64,000 bases of DNA from Cypionkella sp. (GTDB lineage Bacteria; Pseudomonadota; Alphaproteobacteria; Rhodobacterales; Rhodobacteraceae), in contig NZ_JAQGKQ010000092.1 in assembly GCF_028290025.1 (NCBI RefSeq), positions 16,629 to 80,628 on the forward strand. Direction: 5' to 3'. This document shows, piece by piece, positions 54,233 through 63,172 of the stretch; positions within the stretch are counted from its first letter, which is position 1; each line of letters opens with the position of its first letter. The position numbers and the translations under genes were made by a program. The notes beneath the pieces were generated by a model, which made no database searches, was not told the DNA's origin, and was given only the letters and a program-made list of their open reading frames with translations.

Positions 54233-55159
54233 TTACTCGGCTTCGTAAAGCTTCAGGATCGGATCGACGCTGGCCTTGTCGTAAAGGCTGAACGTCTCAA
54301 TGTTATAGCCAATCGGCTCGCCCGCAGCCGCCAGCTTCAACAATGCGACGGGCATGAAACCCTGCGCCGATGGGAACTGCCAAGCCGCCGCGTTGACATA
54401 ACCATCGCGCACAGCCTCCGCCGTGGTTTTCGAATTGCCCCAGCCAACCACCGGGATCGCACCCGCTGAAAGCCCCGCGCCATCAAAGACTTGCTTGACC
54501 GATGACATCACGGAATCGCCCAAACCAATCATCGCAACCGGCTTATTCGCCACCATGTAATCGGTCATTTTGGCGATGATGCCCGCCGGATCAGTGCCCG
54601 CCTCAACCACGTCATACTTCACACCCAACGGATCGAACACCGAGGCGATGCCCTCGGTCTCCAGCACCTGATAGCTCGCTCCGGGCACCTCCACCGGCAT
54701 GAACACGGTATCGCCCGCCTTCACCATCTTGTTGTCAACGAGGTATTGCGCCCATTGCACGCCAGCACTCCGCAAATCAGCGCCAACATAGCCTTGCCGC
54801 CCGGTCGAGGTGTCGTCGGTGTTGAAAAACACCACCGGAATACCCGCTGCCCGCGCGGCCGCCACTTCTTCCGTCCACAACCCGGGCTGCGCCGAAGTCG
54901 TCGCAATTCCTTGCGGTTTCGCCGCAATAGCCGAGTTGAACGCCTCTTTCTGCGCTGCCATATCACCGCCCGAGAACGAGATATTGCAAGTCACCGCAAG
55001 CTGCGTGCAAGCATCGGTAGCACCCCGGTTCCAGTCGATCCAGAACGCGTCCGACGGCCCACCATGCGACAGCAGGTAGAACGTCGGTTTATCTTGTGCC
55101 GCCGCCGCCCCGGCCCAAAGGCTGGCCGCAACGGTAAAAGCTGTGACGATACGTTTCAT
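54233..55159 (-). CDS. CUT2-type sugar/inositol-binding periplasmic protein (MocB/RbsB-like)
   Basis: A 308-residue protein with a Sec signal peptide (MKRIVTAFTVAASLWAGAAAA, cleaved near AAAAQ). Seen: a Peripla_BP_4-like fold with FYLLSHGGPSDAFWIDWNRG, a central AARAAGIPVVFFNTDD hinge and a VVGWGNSKTTAEAV segment. Known: MocB in rhizobia is of this ribose-binding type. The start at 55159 (MKRIVTAF) gives a normal signal peptide; an open frame to 55180 overlaps the next gene. Confidence 0.88.
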   Translation of the reverse strand: MKRIVTAFTVAASLWAGAAAAQDKPTFYLLSHGGPSDAFWIDWNRGATDACTQLAVTCNISFSGGDMAAQKEAFNSAIAAKPQGIATTSAQPGLWTEEVAAARAAGIPVVFFNTDDTSTGRQGYVGADLRSAGVQWAQYLVDNKMVKAGDTVFMPVEVPGASYQVLETEGIASVFDPLGVKYDVVEAGTDPAGIIAKMTDYMVANKPVAMIGLGDSVMSSVKQVFDGAGLSAGAIPVVGWGNSKTTAEAVRDGYVNAAAWQFPSAQGFMPVALLKLAAAGEPIGYNIETFSLYDKASVDPILKLYEAE

Positions 55160-55176
55160 ATTATCTCTCCCCAAAA

Positions 55177-56091
55177 TCACAGACCATGAGCGGCAAATTT
55201 GCCGTCCATGAAGGCTTTCGAGCGCGGCACGTCCGCCTCATCCAAATGCTCAACGATCATCGGAATGTTCGGGTGCTTTTTCGCCAGTAGTTGCAGGTAA
55301 AGATCGTAGTTGAGCGACCCCGTCCCCGGCGCGTTCAGCACGATCTCGCCCACGCCCCGGAAGGTATGCGAGGCCAAAGCATCATCATCGCCAATATCCG
55401 CGTGCTTCTCGGATTTATCATCGCCCGCCCGCGCCACATCCTTGGCATGCGCAATCTTGATCTTGTCCGACAATGTGTCGAACACCTGATGCAGAATTCC
55501 GTCCATGTTATCAATGTTGTGCGACTCGAAGTAGTTGGTCGGGTCCATCAACAGCCCCAGCCCCGGATGATCCACCTGCGCGAACATCTTCACGGTCTCC
55601 TCAACCGAGCCGACGACGTTGTTCACATAGGTCTCAAGCAGGAACATCGAGCCGTGATCGTAAGCCTCTTGCGCCAGTTCCGCGATGATCTTGCGGCAGG
55701 CTTCAAAGCCTTCTTCGGTCTTGTTTTTCGGGTCCGACATCCACTCGGATTCGGTGTTATAGGTGCCCGTCTCCGAGATCACATAAGGAGTTCCCAAAGC
55801 CCGCGCGTTGCGGATGATATCCTTAAGACGGTCCACGTTGGCTTTGCGGTGCGCCATATCCGGGTGGATGATATTGGTATAGCCCGAGATACAGCTGATC
55901 GGCAGATCATGCGCGCGGAATGTGTCGCGCACCTTTTTGCAGTTCTCGGCGGTCAGGTTGCCGTGGCTCAGATCAATATCCTTGAAATGCAGGTCCAGCT
56001 GCACGGTGTTAAAACCGTGGCTACGGATTTTCTTAGCCGACTCTTCCAAGCCATATGGGAAATATCCCGAAAAAATACCCAGTTGCATCAT
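55177..56091 (-). CDS. MocC/IolE-type sugar phosphate isomerase/epimerase
   Basis: A 304-residue TIM barrel (AP endonuclease 2 family). Seen: GIFSGYFPYGLEESAKKIRSHGFNTVQLDLHF split over residues 5-36, then ISETGTYNTESEW, LLMDPTNYFESHN, AHAKDVARAG and VEHLDEADVPRSK. The acidic and His residues of the metal site (Glu in ISETG, Asp in LLMDP, His in IAHAKD, Glu in IVEHLD) are in the expected order. Known: MocC/IolE proteins isomerise or dehydrate inositol-derived ketoses. Starts at ATG 56091 (or 56088). Confidence 0.85.
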   Translation of the reverse strand: MMQLGIFSGYFPYGLEESAKKIRSHGFNTVQLDLHFKDIDLSHGNLTAENCKKVRDTFRAHDLPISCISGYTNIIHPDMAHRKANVDRLKDIIRNARALGTPYVISETGTYNTESEWMSDPKNKTEEGFEACRKIIAELAQEAYDHGSMFLLETYVNNVVGSVEETVKMFAQVDHPGLGLLMDPTNYFESHNIDNMDGILHQVFDTLSDKIKIAHAKDVARAGDDKSEKHADIGDDDALASHTFRGVGEIVLNAPGTGSLNYDLYLQLLAKKHPNIPMIVEHLDEADVPRSKAFMDGKFAAHGL

Positions 56092-56106
56092 GGTGAAGTT
56101 CCTCCC

Positions 56107-57198
56107 TCAGTTCGTTGAAATTTCAGACAATTTAACGGTGCGCCCCTCTGCAATTGAACGGTAGCCCGCCTCAATCAACGCAACCGTCTTGACGTTATCG
56201 GCCACCGAAAGCGCCGGAGGCGTGCCGGTTTTCACCGCATGTTGCAGCTGCTCCATCACGCCGATGAACGCCTGCGGGAACCACATGGTATCCCATGTCG
56301 GCGTCACCCATTTGCCGCCGGTGGCGGTTTGCGAGGCATAGCTCAACGTGCTCGCAGCCCCTGTCGGCCAACCGATCGACCCCTTAGCGACCCCAGCCAT
56401 GCCCTCCACCCGGAAGGTAATGCTTTGGTCATTGTCATAACCCTCGGCACGCGGGCCTGACCACACATCCTCCAGGCTCACCGCCAGCACACCAGACTCA
56501 AACCGCAGTGTTGAAACCGTAATCCCGTCAGAATGTTCAAACGTAGTGCGCGGGTCTTTGCGAGTTTGCGTGGTGATCTCGACAGGCTCGCCAAACAGAA
56601 ACCGCAGCACATCCAGATGATGCACCGACATATTCGCCAGCGTCAGACGGTCGTAATCCGCCAGAAACCCCTGCCAATGCGGGATCGCGTGCATGTCGAT
56701 CTGCGCAAACACGATCTCACCCAGATCGCCCCGGTCGATAATCTGCTTCAGCACCCGCATCGACTGATCGTAGCGCATGTTCTGATTGACACTGAGCACC
56801 TTGCCCGCAGCCTTCGCCGCATCGCGCAGCGCAATGGCATCGGCCAGCGTCAGTGCAAGCGGCTTCTGCGCCAAAATCGCCTTGATATGCGGCTGCTTCA
56901 GCGCGGCATAGATCAGCGCAGGCTGCTGGTCCGGCGGATAGGCAATGTCGAGAACCTCAATCGAAGGATCCGCAATCAGCGCCTCGGGCGTGGCATGAAC
57001 CTTCGCAATGCCCCAACGCTGCGCCACCGCCGCAGCCTTGCTTTCGGTCCGGCTGGCAATCGCACCGACCTTGAACCCCGCCTCGTGATAGGCCGCCAAA
57101 TGGCACTCTGCCATGATCATGCCCGCGCCAATGCAACCGATCACCAGATCCTTGGTGCGCACCACCGGATCGGGCTGAAACCCCAATGCGTCGCTCAT
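56107..57198 (-). CDS. Gfo/Idh/MocA family oxidoreductase
   Basis: A 363-residue NAD(P)-dependent dehydrogenase. Seen: IGCIGAGMIMAECHLAAY (nucleotide-binding loop, residues 17-34), AILAQKPLALTLADAIAL (the family's usual EKP is QKP here), NMRYDQSMRVLK, and the catalytic-type MSVHHLDVLRFLFG. Known: the family oxidises sugars and inositols, for example myo-inositol 2-dehydrogenase and MocA. The Gln in place of Glu at the EKP site is a point to check. It overlaps the upstream ATPase gene by 4 bases. Confidence 0.88.
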   Translation of the reverse strand: MSDALGFQPDPVVRTKDLVIGCIGAGMIMAECHLAAYHEAGFKVGAIASRTESKAAAVAQRWGIAKVHATPEALIADPSIEVLDIAYPPDQQPALIYAALKQPHIKAILAQKPLALTLADAIALRDAAKAAGKVLSVNQNMRYDQSMRVLKQIIDRGDLGEIVFAQIDMHAIPHWQGFLADYDRLTLANMSVHHLDVLRFLFGEPVEITTQTRKDPRTTFEHSDGITVSTLRFESGVLAVSLEDVWSGPRAEGYDNDQSITFRVEGMAGVAKGSIGWPTGAASTLSYASQTATGGKWVTPTWDTMWFPQAFIGVMEQLQHAVKTGTPPALSVADNVKTVALIEAGYRSIAEGRTVKLSEISTN

Positions 57199-58283
57199 AT
57201 TCTGTCCCCTCCCAAGGATGGGGCGGCGGATTTAGGCAACGCCTCACCACCAGCCCCGAAATACATCACCTTTGCCGGATCGCAGCCGAGGCCCACCAGC
57301 GCGCCCACCCGAATATCCGGCTGCCCACGTAGCATCGCCCGCAATGGCTGCGCGCCAGCGGTCAAAGTTACCACGGTATAGCCGCCCAGTGGTTCCACCT
57401 CCGAAACCGTCGCAGGCACCCCCGCGCCGCCTTCCCAGTGCGACACCCGCAGATCCTCCGGCCGCAGCCCCATCTCTGCGACACTCGCCTGAGCCTGTGC
57501 CGAAACCTGCAAAGCCCCCGCCGCCGCCTCAAAGCCAGTGCCCGTAGCTTGCACGGGCAAAATATTCATCACCGGGCTGCCCAAAAACCGCGCCACATAA
57601 GTCGTTGACGGATGGTCATAAATCTCCACGGGCCGACCAATCTGCCGGATCGCCCCATGCTGCAAAATCGCCATCCGGTCGGCCACCGACATGGCTTCTT
57701 CCTGATCATGCGTCACATAGATCAGCGTCCGCCCGGCCTCACGCTGGATGCGTTTCAACTCCACGCGGGTCTCCTCGCGCAGCCGCGCGTCCAGTGCCGA
57801 GATAGGATCATCCATCAGATAGGCTGCAGGGTCGCGCACCAAGGCCCGCGCAATCGCCACCCGTTGCCGCTCACCACCCGAAAGCTGCCCCGGCATCTTG
57901 TGCAGGATATGGCCGATATGCAGCTTTTCCGCCGCGTCGCGCAGCCGTGCCTCAATCTTCGCAGGCGCTTCCCGGCGTTCCACCAGCGGAAACCGCACGT
58001 TATCCGCCGCCGTCATATGCGGGAATAGGGCCAGATTCTGGAACACCATCGCGATATTCCGCGCCGCTGGAGACACCTCGTTGACCGCGCGACCGTCAAT
58101 CAAAATCTCACCGCTATCAGGCTTTTCCAGCCCCAGGATCAGCCGCAAGATCGTGCTTTTTCCCGACAAAGGCGGCCCGAAAAAGCAGAAAAATTCATTA
58201 TCGGCGACGGTGAAACTGGCATCATCCACAGCCAAAGTGGCCCCATACCGCTTCGTCACATTGCGAAAGGCAATCTCGGCCAT
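57195..58283 (-). CDS. CUT1-type ABC ATPase, second
   Basis: A 362-residue MalK/UgpC-like ATPase. Seen: Walker A FGPPLSGKSTILRLI (with PPLSG instead of the usual GPSGCG), LSGGERQRVAIARAL, YLMDDPISALDA, and a C-terminal regulatory OB-fold region from about residue 240. The atypical Walker A leader and Asp for Glu in the MDDP motif distinguish it from the neighbouring ATPase. Known: two different ATPases in one CUT1 importer can form a heterodimer. Confidence 0.88.
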   Translation of the reverse strand: MAEIAFRNVTKRYGATLAVDDASFTVADNEFFCFFGPPLSGKSTILRLILGLEKPDSGEILIDGRAVNEVSPAARNIAMVFQNLALFPHMTAADNVRFPLVERREAPAKIEARLRDAAEKLHIGHILHKMPGQLSGGERQRVAIARALVRDPAAYLMDDPISALDARLREETRVELKRIQREAGRTLIYVTHDQEEAMSVADRMAILQHGAIRQIGRPVEIYDHPSTTYVARFLGSPVMNILPVQATGTGFEAAAGALQVSAQAQASVAEMGLRPEDLRVSHWEGGAGVPATVSEVEPLGGYTVVTLTAGAQPLRAMLRGQPDIRVGALVGLGCDPAKVMYFGAGGEALPKSAAPSLGGDRI

Positions 58284-58284
58284 G

Positions 58285-59376
58285 TCAGTGCCCCCTCAAT
58301 GCAGCACCAGAGGCGGCATCAAACAACCGCACGGCACTTGGATGCGGCGCGAAATGCAACGCCCGCCCCATTTCAAACCCGGCGTCATTTTCAAACACCG
58401 TTTTGGCGCTCGCCGCCCCCTCACCCAGATGCAAAATCGTCCGCGCGCCGATGCGTTCGACAAAGCTGATCGGCATCGCCATGCCCTGCCCTTCACCGAC
58501 GCGAGCCGCCTGTTCTGGCCGAAACCCGAACACCACATCGCCCTTGGCGCGCCGCGCCGCCGCCGCCTGCTCCGGTGCCAACGGCAACGAATGCCCCAAA
58601 GCCCCCAGATCAATCGCCACCTCGCCGCCCGTATCAACCGGACGCCCGTGCAGCAAATTCATCCCCGGCGAGCCGATAAACTTCGCCACAAACAGGTTCG
58701 CCGGATCGTTATAAATCTGCAGCGGTGTCCCCACCTGCTGCAACACGCCATGATCCATCACCGCAATCCGGTCGGCCATCGTCATCGCTTCCAACTGGTC
58801 ATGCGTCACATAAACCATGGTCTGCTTGAAGCTGCGTTGCAGGCCTTTCAGCTCGGTCCGCATCACCGCCCGGAACGCCGCATCGACATTCGACAACGGC
58901 TCATCCAGCAGAAAAATCGCAGGCTCCATGATCGCCGAACGCCCAATCGCCACCCGCTGCAGAATGTTCACCGACAGCCCCGCCGCAGGCCGATCCAGCA
59001 TCGGCGTCAGTTGCAGCAATTCGGCCATCGCATTGGTGCGCCGCACCACCTCATCGGCTGGCCGCCGCGTCGCGCGCAGCCCATAAGACAGGTTCTGCCG
59101 CACCGTCATATGGGTAAAAATCGCGTAGTTCTGAAACACGAACCCCACACCGCGCCGCCCCATTGGCACTCCCGCCATGTCGCGATCACCAAACAGAATG
59201 CGTCCCTCAGACGGGGTTTCCATCCCCGCGATCATGTTCATCGTGGTGGATTTTCCGCAGCCCGAAGGCCCGAGCAAAGCCACGAACTCGCCATCCGCAA
59301 TCGTCAGATCCATCGTCTTCAGCGCGGTAAACGCCCCAAAGCGTTTCACGAGATTTTCCAGCCGGATCATGCTCAT
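58285..59376 (-). CDS. CUT1-type ABC ATPase, first
   Basis: A 363-residue MalK/UgpC-like ATPase. Seen: Walker A LLGPSGCGKSTTMNMI, a signature helix LSVNILQRVAIGRSAI in which the usual LSGGQRQRVA is replaced by LSVNILQRVA, and FLLDEPLSNVDAAF. The C-terminal half is the substrate-regulatory OB domain. The degenerate signature suggests an asymmetric ATPase pair with the other gene. It overlaps the permease gene by 4 bases. Confidence 0.88.
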   Translation of the reverse strand: MSMIRLENLVKRFGAFTALKTMDLTIADGEFVALLGPSGCGKSTTMNMIAGMETPSEGRILFGDRDMAGVPMGRRGVGFVFQNYAIFTHMTVRQNLSYGLRATRRPADEVVRRTNAMAELLQLTPMLDRPAAGLSVNILQRVAIGRSAIMEPAIFLLDEPLSNVDAAFRAVMRTELKGLQRSFKQTMVYVTHDQLEAMTMADRIAVMDHGVLQQVGTPLQIYNDPANLFVAKFIGSPGMNLLHGRPVDTGGEVAIDLGALGHSLPLAPEQAAAARRAKGDVVFGFRPEQAARVGEGQGMAMPISFVERIGARTILHLGEGAASAKTVFENDAGFEMGRALHFAPHPSAVRLFDAASGAALRGH

Positions 59377-60260
59377 GCCCGCACCCTCGCCATCCGCTTC
59401 AAGGCCCAGACGCAGACCACCGACAGCACAATCAGGATCGCCAAAGCAATCGCCGCGACATAGCCCCAGATCAAGTCCTGAGTGGCGATCTTGTAAATGT
59501 AAACGCTGATGGTTTCGGTCGCCACACCCGGCCCGCCCCCGGTCATAATGAACAACGTGTCAAAGATTTTGAAACACTCGATCACCCGGATCGCCAGCGC
59601 GATTCCAATGATCGTTTTCATCCGAGGCAGCACAATCGAGGTAAAACGCTGCAATGGATTGGCCCCCAGCAGGGTCGCCGCCCGCACCTGATCCTCTGGC
59701 ACGCCCACCAAACCCGCGAGCAAAATCAAGAACATCAGCGGCGTCCATTGCCAAATGTCGGCCACCATCACCGCGACCAACGCGAGCTTCGGATTAGACA
59801 GCCAAGCAATCGTCACCGGGCTGCCTGTAAACATCGACAGAATGTCATTCACCGGCCCGCCCGACTGGAATAGCATGAAAAACATGTAGCCCGCCACCGC
59901 GGGCACGACCATCATCGGCATGATCAGGATCGAATAGAACACCCGCTTGCCGCGAAAATCGTCCATGAACAACGTCGCAAGCCCAAGGCCCAGCATGAAC
60001 TCAATCGGCACGCAAACCGCCATCACAAACGCCGTCCGCCCCAGCGCCGACCACAACCGGCCATCGCTCAGAAGGTCGCTGTAATTGGCGAATGTATTCC
60101 AAAAAGCCCAAGCCTGCGTCCAGCTTTGCCCCGACAAAGGCGACCAATCGGTGAGCGAAATATACGCCTGCATCAGCAGCGGAAACACCGAGATGAACAG
60201 CACCAGCACCTGCGCAGGCAGGGTCAGCCGAAAGCTGAGGTTTGCGGATTCGTCCTTCAT
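59373..60260 (-). CDS. CUT1-type ABC sugar permease, MalF-like
   Basis: A 295-residue inner-membrane protein of six helices. The start at 60260 ([12 protein letters not shown]) was chosen because it overlaps the upstream permease stop as ATGA; the frame stays open further. Seen: the EAA-type loop [22 protein letters not shown] near residue 205. Known: it pairs with the second permease and the two ATPases. Confidence 0.88.
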   Translation of the reverse strand: MKDESANLSFRLTLPAQVLVLFISVFPLLMQAYISLTDWSPLSGQSWTQAWAFWNTFANYSDLLSDGRLWSALGRTAFVMAVCVPIEFMLGLGLATLFMDDFRGKRVFYSILIMPMMVVPAVAGYMFFMLFQSGGPVNDILSMFTGSPVTIAWLSNPKLALVAVMVADIWQWTPLMFLILLAGLVGVPEDQVRAATLLGANPLQRFTSIVLPRMKTIIGIALAIRVIECFKIFDTLFIMTGGGPGVATETISVYIYKIATQDLIWGYVAAIALAILIVLSVVCVWALKRMARVRA

Positions 60261-61120
60261 TGCTTCAACGCTCCGAACGTCAGCCCGCGCACCAGATGCT
60301 TCTGGATCAGCACGCCAAGCACCACCGGAGGCACCGCCGCCATCAGCCCCAGTGCTGCCTTCGCACCATAAAGCTGCCCGGTCATAGATGACGAAAGCGA
60401 AGCCATATAGACCGGAATCGTCACCCATTCCCGCGTCGTCAGCAGCAGCGCAATCAGGTAATCCGACCAATTCAGGATGAACACGAACAGCGCGGCGGAT
60501 GCCAAAGGCGCGCGCATCATCGGCAAAGTGATCCGCCAAAACACCCGCGCGCGGCTACAGCCTTCGACCAAAGCCGCTTCCTCAATTTCCCTAGGCATGT
60601 CGTCGAAAAACGTTTTCATCAGCCAAAACGCGAACGGCAAAGTGACGATGCCGTAGACCAGCGCCAGCCCCCACCAAGTATCGGTCATGTTCAAAAACGC
60701 CCACATGATCATCACCGGAGTCATCACCGCCATCGGCGGAAACAGCCGCAACTGCACCAGCGCCAAGGGCAAATTGCCGCCGGAGCCGAACCGCGACAGC
60801 CCATAAGCCGCCGCCGTCCCCGCCGTCATCGCAATCACCGTGCCGATGCCAGCCGCAAGAAACGACGCCAAAATCGGCTTCAACGCGGTGCGGTCCAAAG
60901 CCACGATCAGATCAGAATTGCTTACCCCAAACACAAAACGGAAATTGTCCAAGGTCGGAGCTTTCGGCCACCATGTCAAAGCCGCCCCCGTCGCCTGCCA
61001 TTCCGGGATCGGCTTGAACGCCATCGACGCCATCCACAGGATCGGGATTAGCGTGACGGCCACCGCCAGCATAATCATCGCATATCGAAACACTTCAAAG
61101 GCCAGCGAACGGGTCATCAC
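60257..61120 (-). CDS. CUT1-type ABC sugar permease, MalG-like
   Basis: A 287-residue inner-membrane protein of six helices. Seen: the EAA-type loop [20 protein letters not shown] near residue 180. Known: second permease of a CUT1 importer. It is followed by the other permease gene with a 4-base overlap. A palindrome-rich interval of 125 bp separates it from the binding-protein gene. Confidence 0.9.
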   Translation of the reverse strand: MMTRSLAFEVFRYAMIMLAVAVTLIPILWMASMAFKPIPEWQATGAALTWWPKAPTLDNFRFVFGVSNSDLIVALDRTALKPILASFLAAGIGTVIAMTAGTAAAYGLSRFGSGGNLPLALVQLRLFPPMAVMTPVMIMWAFLNMTDTWWGLALVYGIVTLPFAFWLMKTFFDDMPREIEEAALVEGCSRARVFWRITLPMMRAPLASAALFVFILNWSDYLIALLLTTREWVTIPVYMASLSSSMTGQLYGAKAALGLMAAVPPVVLGVLIQKHLVRGLTFGALKQ

Positions 61121-61143
61121 ACTTCCAGAGGTTCACAAAGTCC

Positions 61144-61220
61144 GGTCGGCGCGCAGGGTCCGCGCCGACCAAGGGCGATTTGCGGGCGCGTCCCGGCCTA
61201 CCGGATACCCACAAATCGCC
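61144..61220. promoter_or_regulatory. Two hairpins between the binding protein and permease genes
   Basis: GGTCGGCGCG (61144-61153) pairs with CGCGCCGACC (61161-61170), 7-base loop. GGCGATTTG (61174-61182) pairs with CAAATCGCC (61212-61220), extending by one further mismatch. Such hairpins after a binding-protein gene commonly stabilise its mRNA or reduce read-through into permeases. Confidence 0.65.
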
Positions 61221-61245
61221 ATCAGATCAGGTTCAGCGGGAGAGC

Positions 61246-62856
61246 TTAAACCGGATCAAGCACCGTCGGCCAAGCCGCCTTGTTGGCCTTAATCGCCTCA
61301 ATAATCTTCTCCTCACCCGTGCGCCGGGTGATCTTTGCCCACGCATCCGCAGTGTCCGCCATCGCCTGCGCCGCCGTCTTGGCCCCAGTCAACGAAGCCA
61401 TCAGGTTCTCATCCAGCGCATTGTGGAACGCGGTAGCGCCGGGATAGTTGATCGACGGCACCGTGCGCGCCACCGTCTCGCGCACAATATCCATATGGTA
61501 GGCGTGATAGGTTTCGCGCACCAACGGATCGGCGAAATCGTTCAAGCTGAACGGGTCGAAATAGCCGCCCGGATTGGCCGTCATCCAAGAATAAATCCGC
61601 GCCGAGCCCAACCATTGCAACAGCAGATACGCCACTTCGGGATGTTCCGATTGCGACGACACCATGCCCGTCAAGCTGAACCACAACACTGAACGGCTAA
61701 CGATCTTGCCATCCACTTCCGTCCCCGGCGGCAGCATCGAACCGATCTTGCCCGTCACGGTAGAGCCAGTATTGCCAGCATTATCCAAGAACTTCGGCAG
61801 GTTAGAGAACGCGCAGGTCATCGCCGCCCCACCGCTCGCGAAGTTGCCATACTGCTCGGGCCAGCCCCAGCTGATCGCATCCGGCGAGTGGTGCGACAGG
61901 CTGTCGATATAGGCTTGGGTCGCTGCAACCCCGTTTTCCGAATTGATCAGCGGCACGCCATCATCGCCAAACAGGAACTGGTTCGGCGAGGCCATCGAGG
62001 TGAAACGCTGATACCAGTTGGTATAGCCCCAGCCCTGATTGCGCAGATCGGTCGAGCCAAACATGCCCTTATCGGGGCGCTGAAAGAACGCCGCCACATC
62101 GGAATGTTGCTTCCAAGTCCGCGGAGGTGCGAGGTCGTAGCCGTATTTATCCTTGAACGCCGCCTGCTCTGCTGCATCACCGAAGAGATCGGTGCGATAC
62201 ACCCAAGTTTGGAAATCGCCGTCCAAGCTGACGCCGTAAGTGCTGCCGCGATATTGGTTCAGCAAAGCCACGCCCTGCGCACCATTCACATAGCCGCGCT
62301 CGGGGTCGTCCCACTGCGGCTTATGCGCTTCGACATAGTCGTCGAGCTTGGCAATGCCGCCGGATTCCGCGAGGTCACCCAGACGGTTCCAGTCGGTCGA
62401 ATAGATGTCATACGCGCCACCAGAGGTGGAAATATCCTGCATCGTCTTGGTAAATTCCTGCCCGTTCGGCAGGCCGACAATCTCTAGCGTGATGCCGGTT
62501 TCTTTTTCAAACAAATCCTTGATGCTCGGCGCGCCCACCGGGAAAGGCTGCGTCAACTGCCCGATCGAGCCATCTGACAACGCCATCACGATTTTTGTCG
62601 GCGCTTTGCCTGCGCCTTTCAGCGTCTTGATCGCCTCAATCGCCCGGCCTTCCGGTGTATCCGGGCCGTATTGATAACGCTCTGCGCCGGGAAATCCGGT
62701 CGGTCCACCAATCATCCCCGGGGCCAGCGCATCTGCGCCCTCGGCCCGCGCGGGGCGGATGAAACGCGGGGCTATACCAATCGCCGCGCCATAAACAGCC
62801 AACTTGCCGCCGCTCGTCAGCAACTGACGCCGCGACATGCGATGTGTTTGATCCAT
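61246..62856 (-). CDS. CUT1-type sugar-binding protein, Tat-exported
   Basis: A 536-residue extracellular solute-binding protein. Seen: a twin-arginine signal (MSRRQLLTSGGKLAVYGAAI) and then a long mature chain with LEIVGLPNGQEFTKTMQDI and a RTWKQHSDVAAFF hinge region. It is larger than a typical CUT1 binding protein (about 400). Known: importers for polyols and glycerol can have such long ones. The start at 62856 follows GGGAGGGAC; the frame opens at 62925. It is the first gene of the 14-gene minus-strand cluster. Confidence 0.88.
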   Translation of the reverse strand: MDQTHRMSRRQLLTSGGKLAVYGAAIGIAPRFIRPARAEGADALAPGMIGGPTGFPGAERYQYGPDTPEGRAIEAIKTLKGAGKAPTKIVMALSDGSIGQLTQPFPVGAPSIKDLFEKETGITLEIVGLPNGQEFTKTMQDISTSGGAYDIYSTDWNRLGDLAESGGIAKLDDYVEAHKPQWDDPERGYVNGAQGVALLNQYRGSTYGVSLDGDFQTWVYRTDLFGDAAEQAAFKDKYGYDLAPPRTWKQHSDVAAFFQRPDKGMFGSTDLRNQGWGYTNWYQRFTSMASPNQFLFGDDGVPLINSENGVAATQAYIDSLSHHSPDAISWGWPEQYGNFASGGAAMTCAFSNLPKFLDNAGNTGSTVTGKIGSMLPPGTEVDGKIVSRSVLWFSLTGMVSSQSEHPEVAYLLLQWLGSARIYSWMTANPGGYFDPFSLNDFADPLVRETYHAYHMDIVRETVARTVPSINYPGATAFHNALDENLMASLTGAKTAAQAMADTADAWAKITRRTGEEKIIEAIKANKAAWPTVLDPV

Positions 62857-63172
62857 TCCGTGTCCCTCCCAAGACCGCAAGCGCATACGTTGATGCACCC
62901 AGAATGAGGTCTTATGATGAAACACATCATTTCGTCAACATCATAAAGCGGCAGGGCCATGCCACAAATGTCGCCACTCGCCATCTATACGCATCAATGT
63001 TGCGATTACACGGTTGTATTTAAACATTAAAATCCTATTACCCTCGCTTTCATCCACAAGATGAAATTGCACCTGAAATGCTTAACCCACCTTAACCAAT
63101 CAAAGTACATCATTTACAGATCGCTTTTTCAGTGCCACTAAGGATTCACCCCAGTTAAAAACGGCCCCAACC
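62857..63172. promoter_or_regulatory. Divergent control region with candidate LacI operators
   Basis: 316 bp between the binding-protein gene and the regulator. It holds ATGATG-AAACA-CATCAT (62914-62930) and TTTCATC-CACAA-GATGAAA (63048-63066), both perfect inverted repeats with 5-base spacers and a shared GATGAAA core. They are the best candidate operators for the LacI-type protein. The region is AT-rich, as promoters are. Confidence 0.55.
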
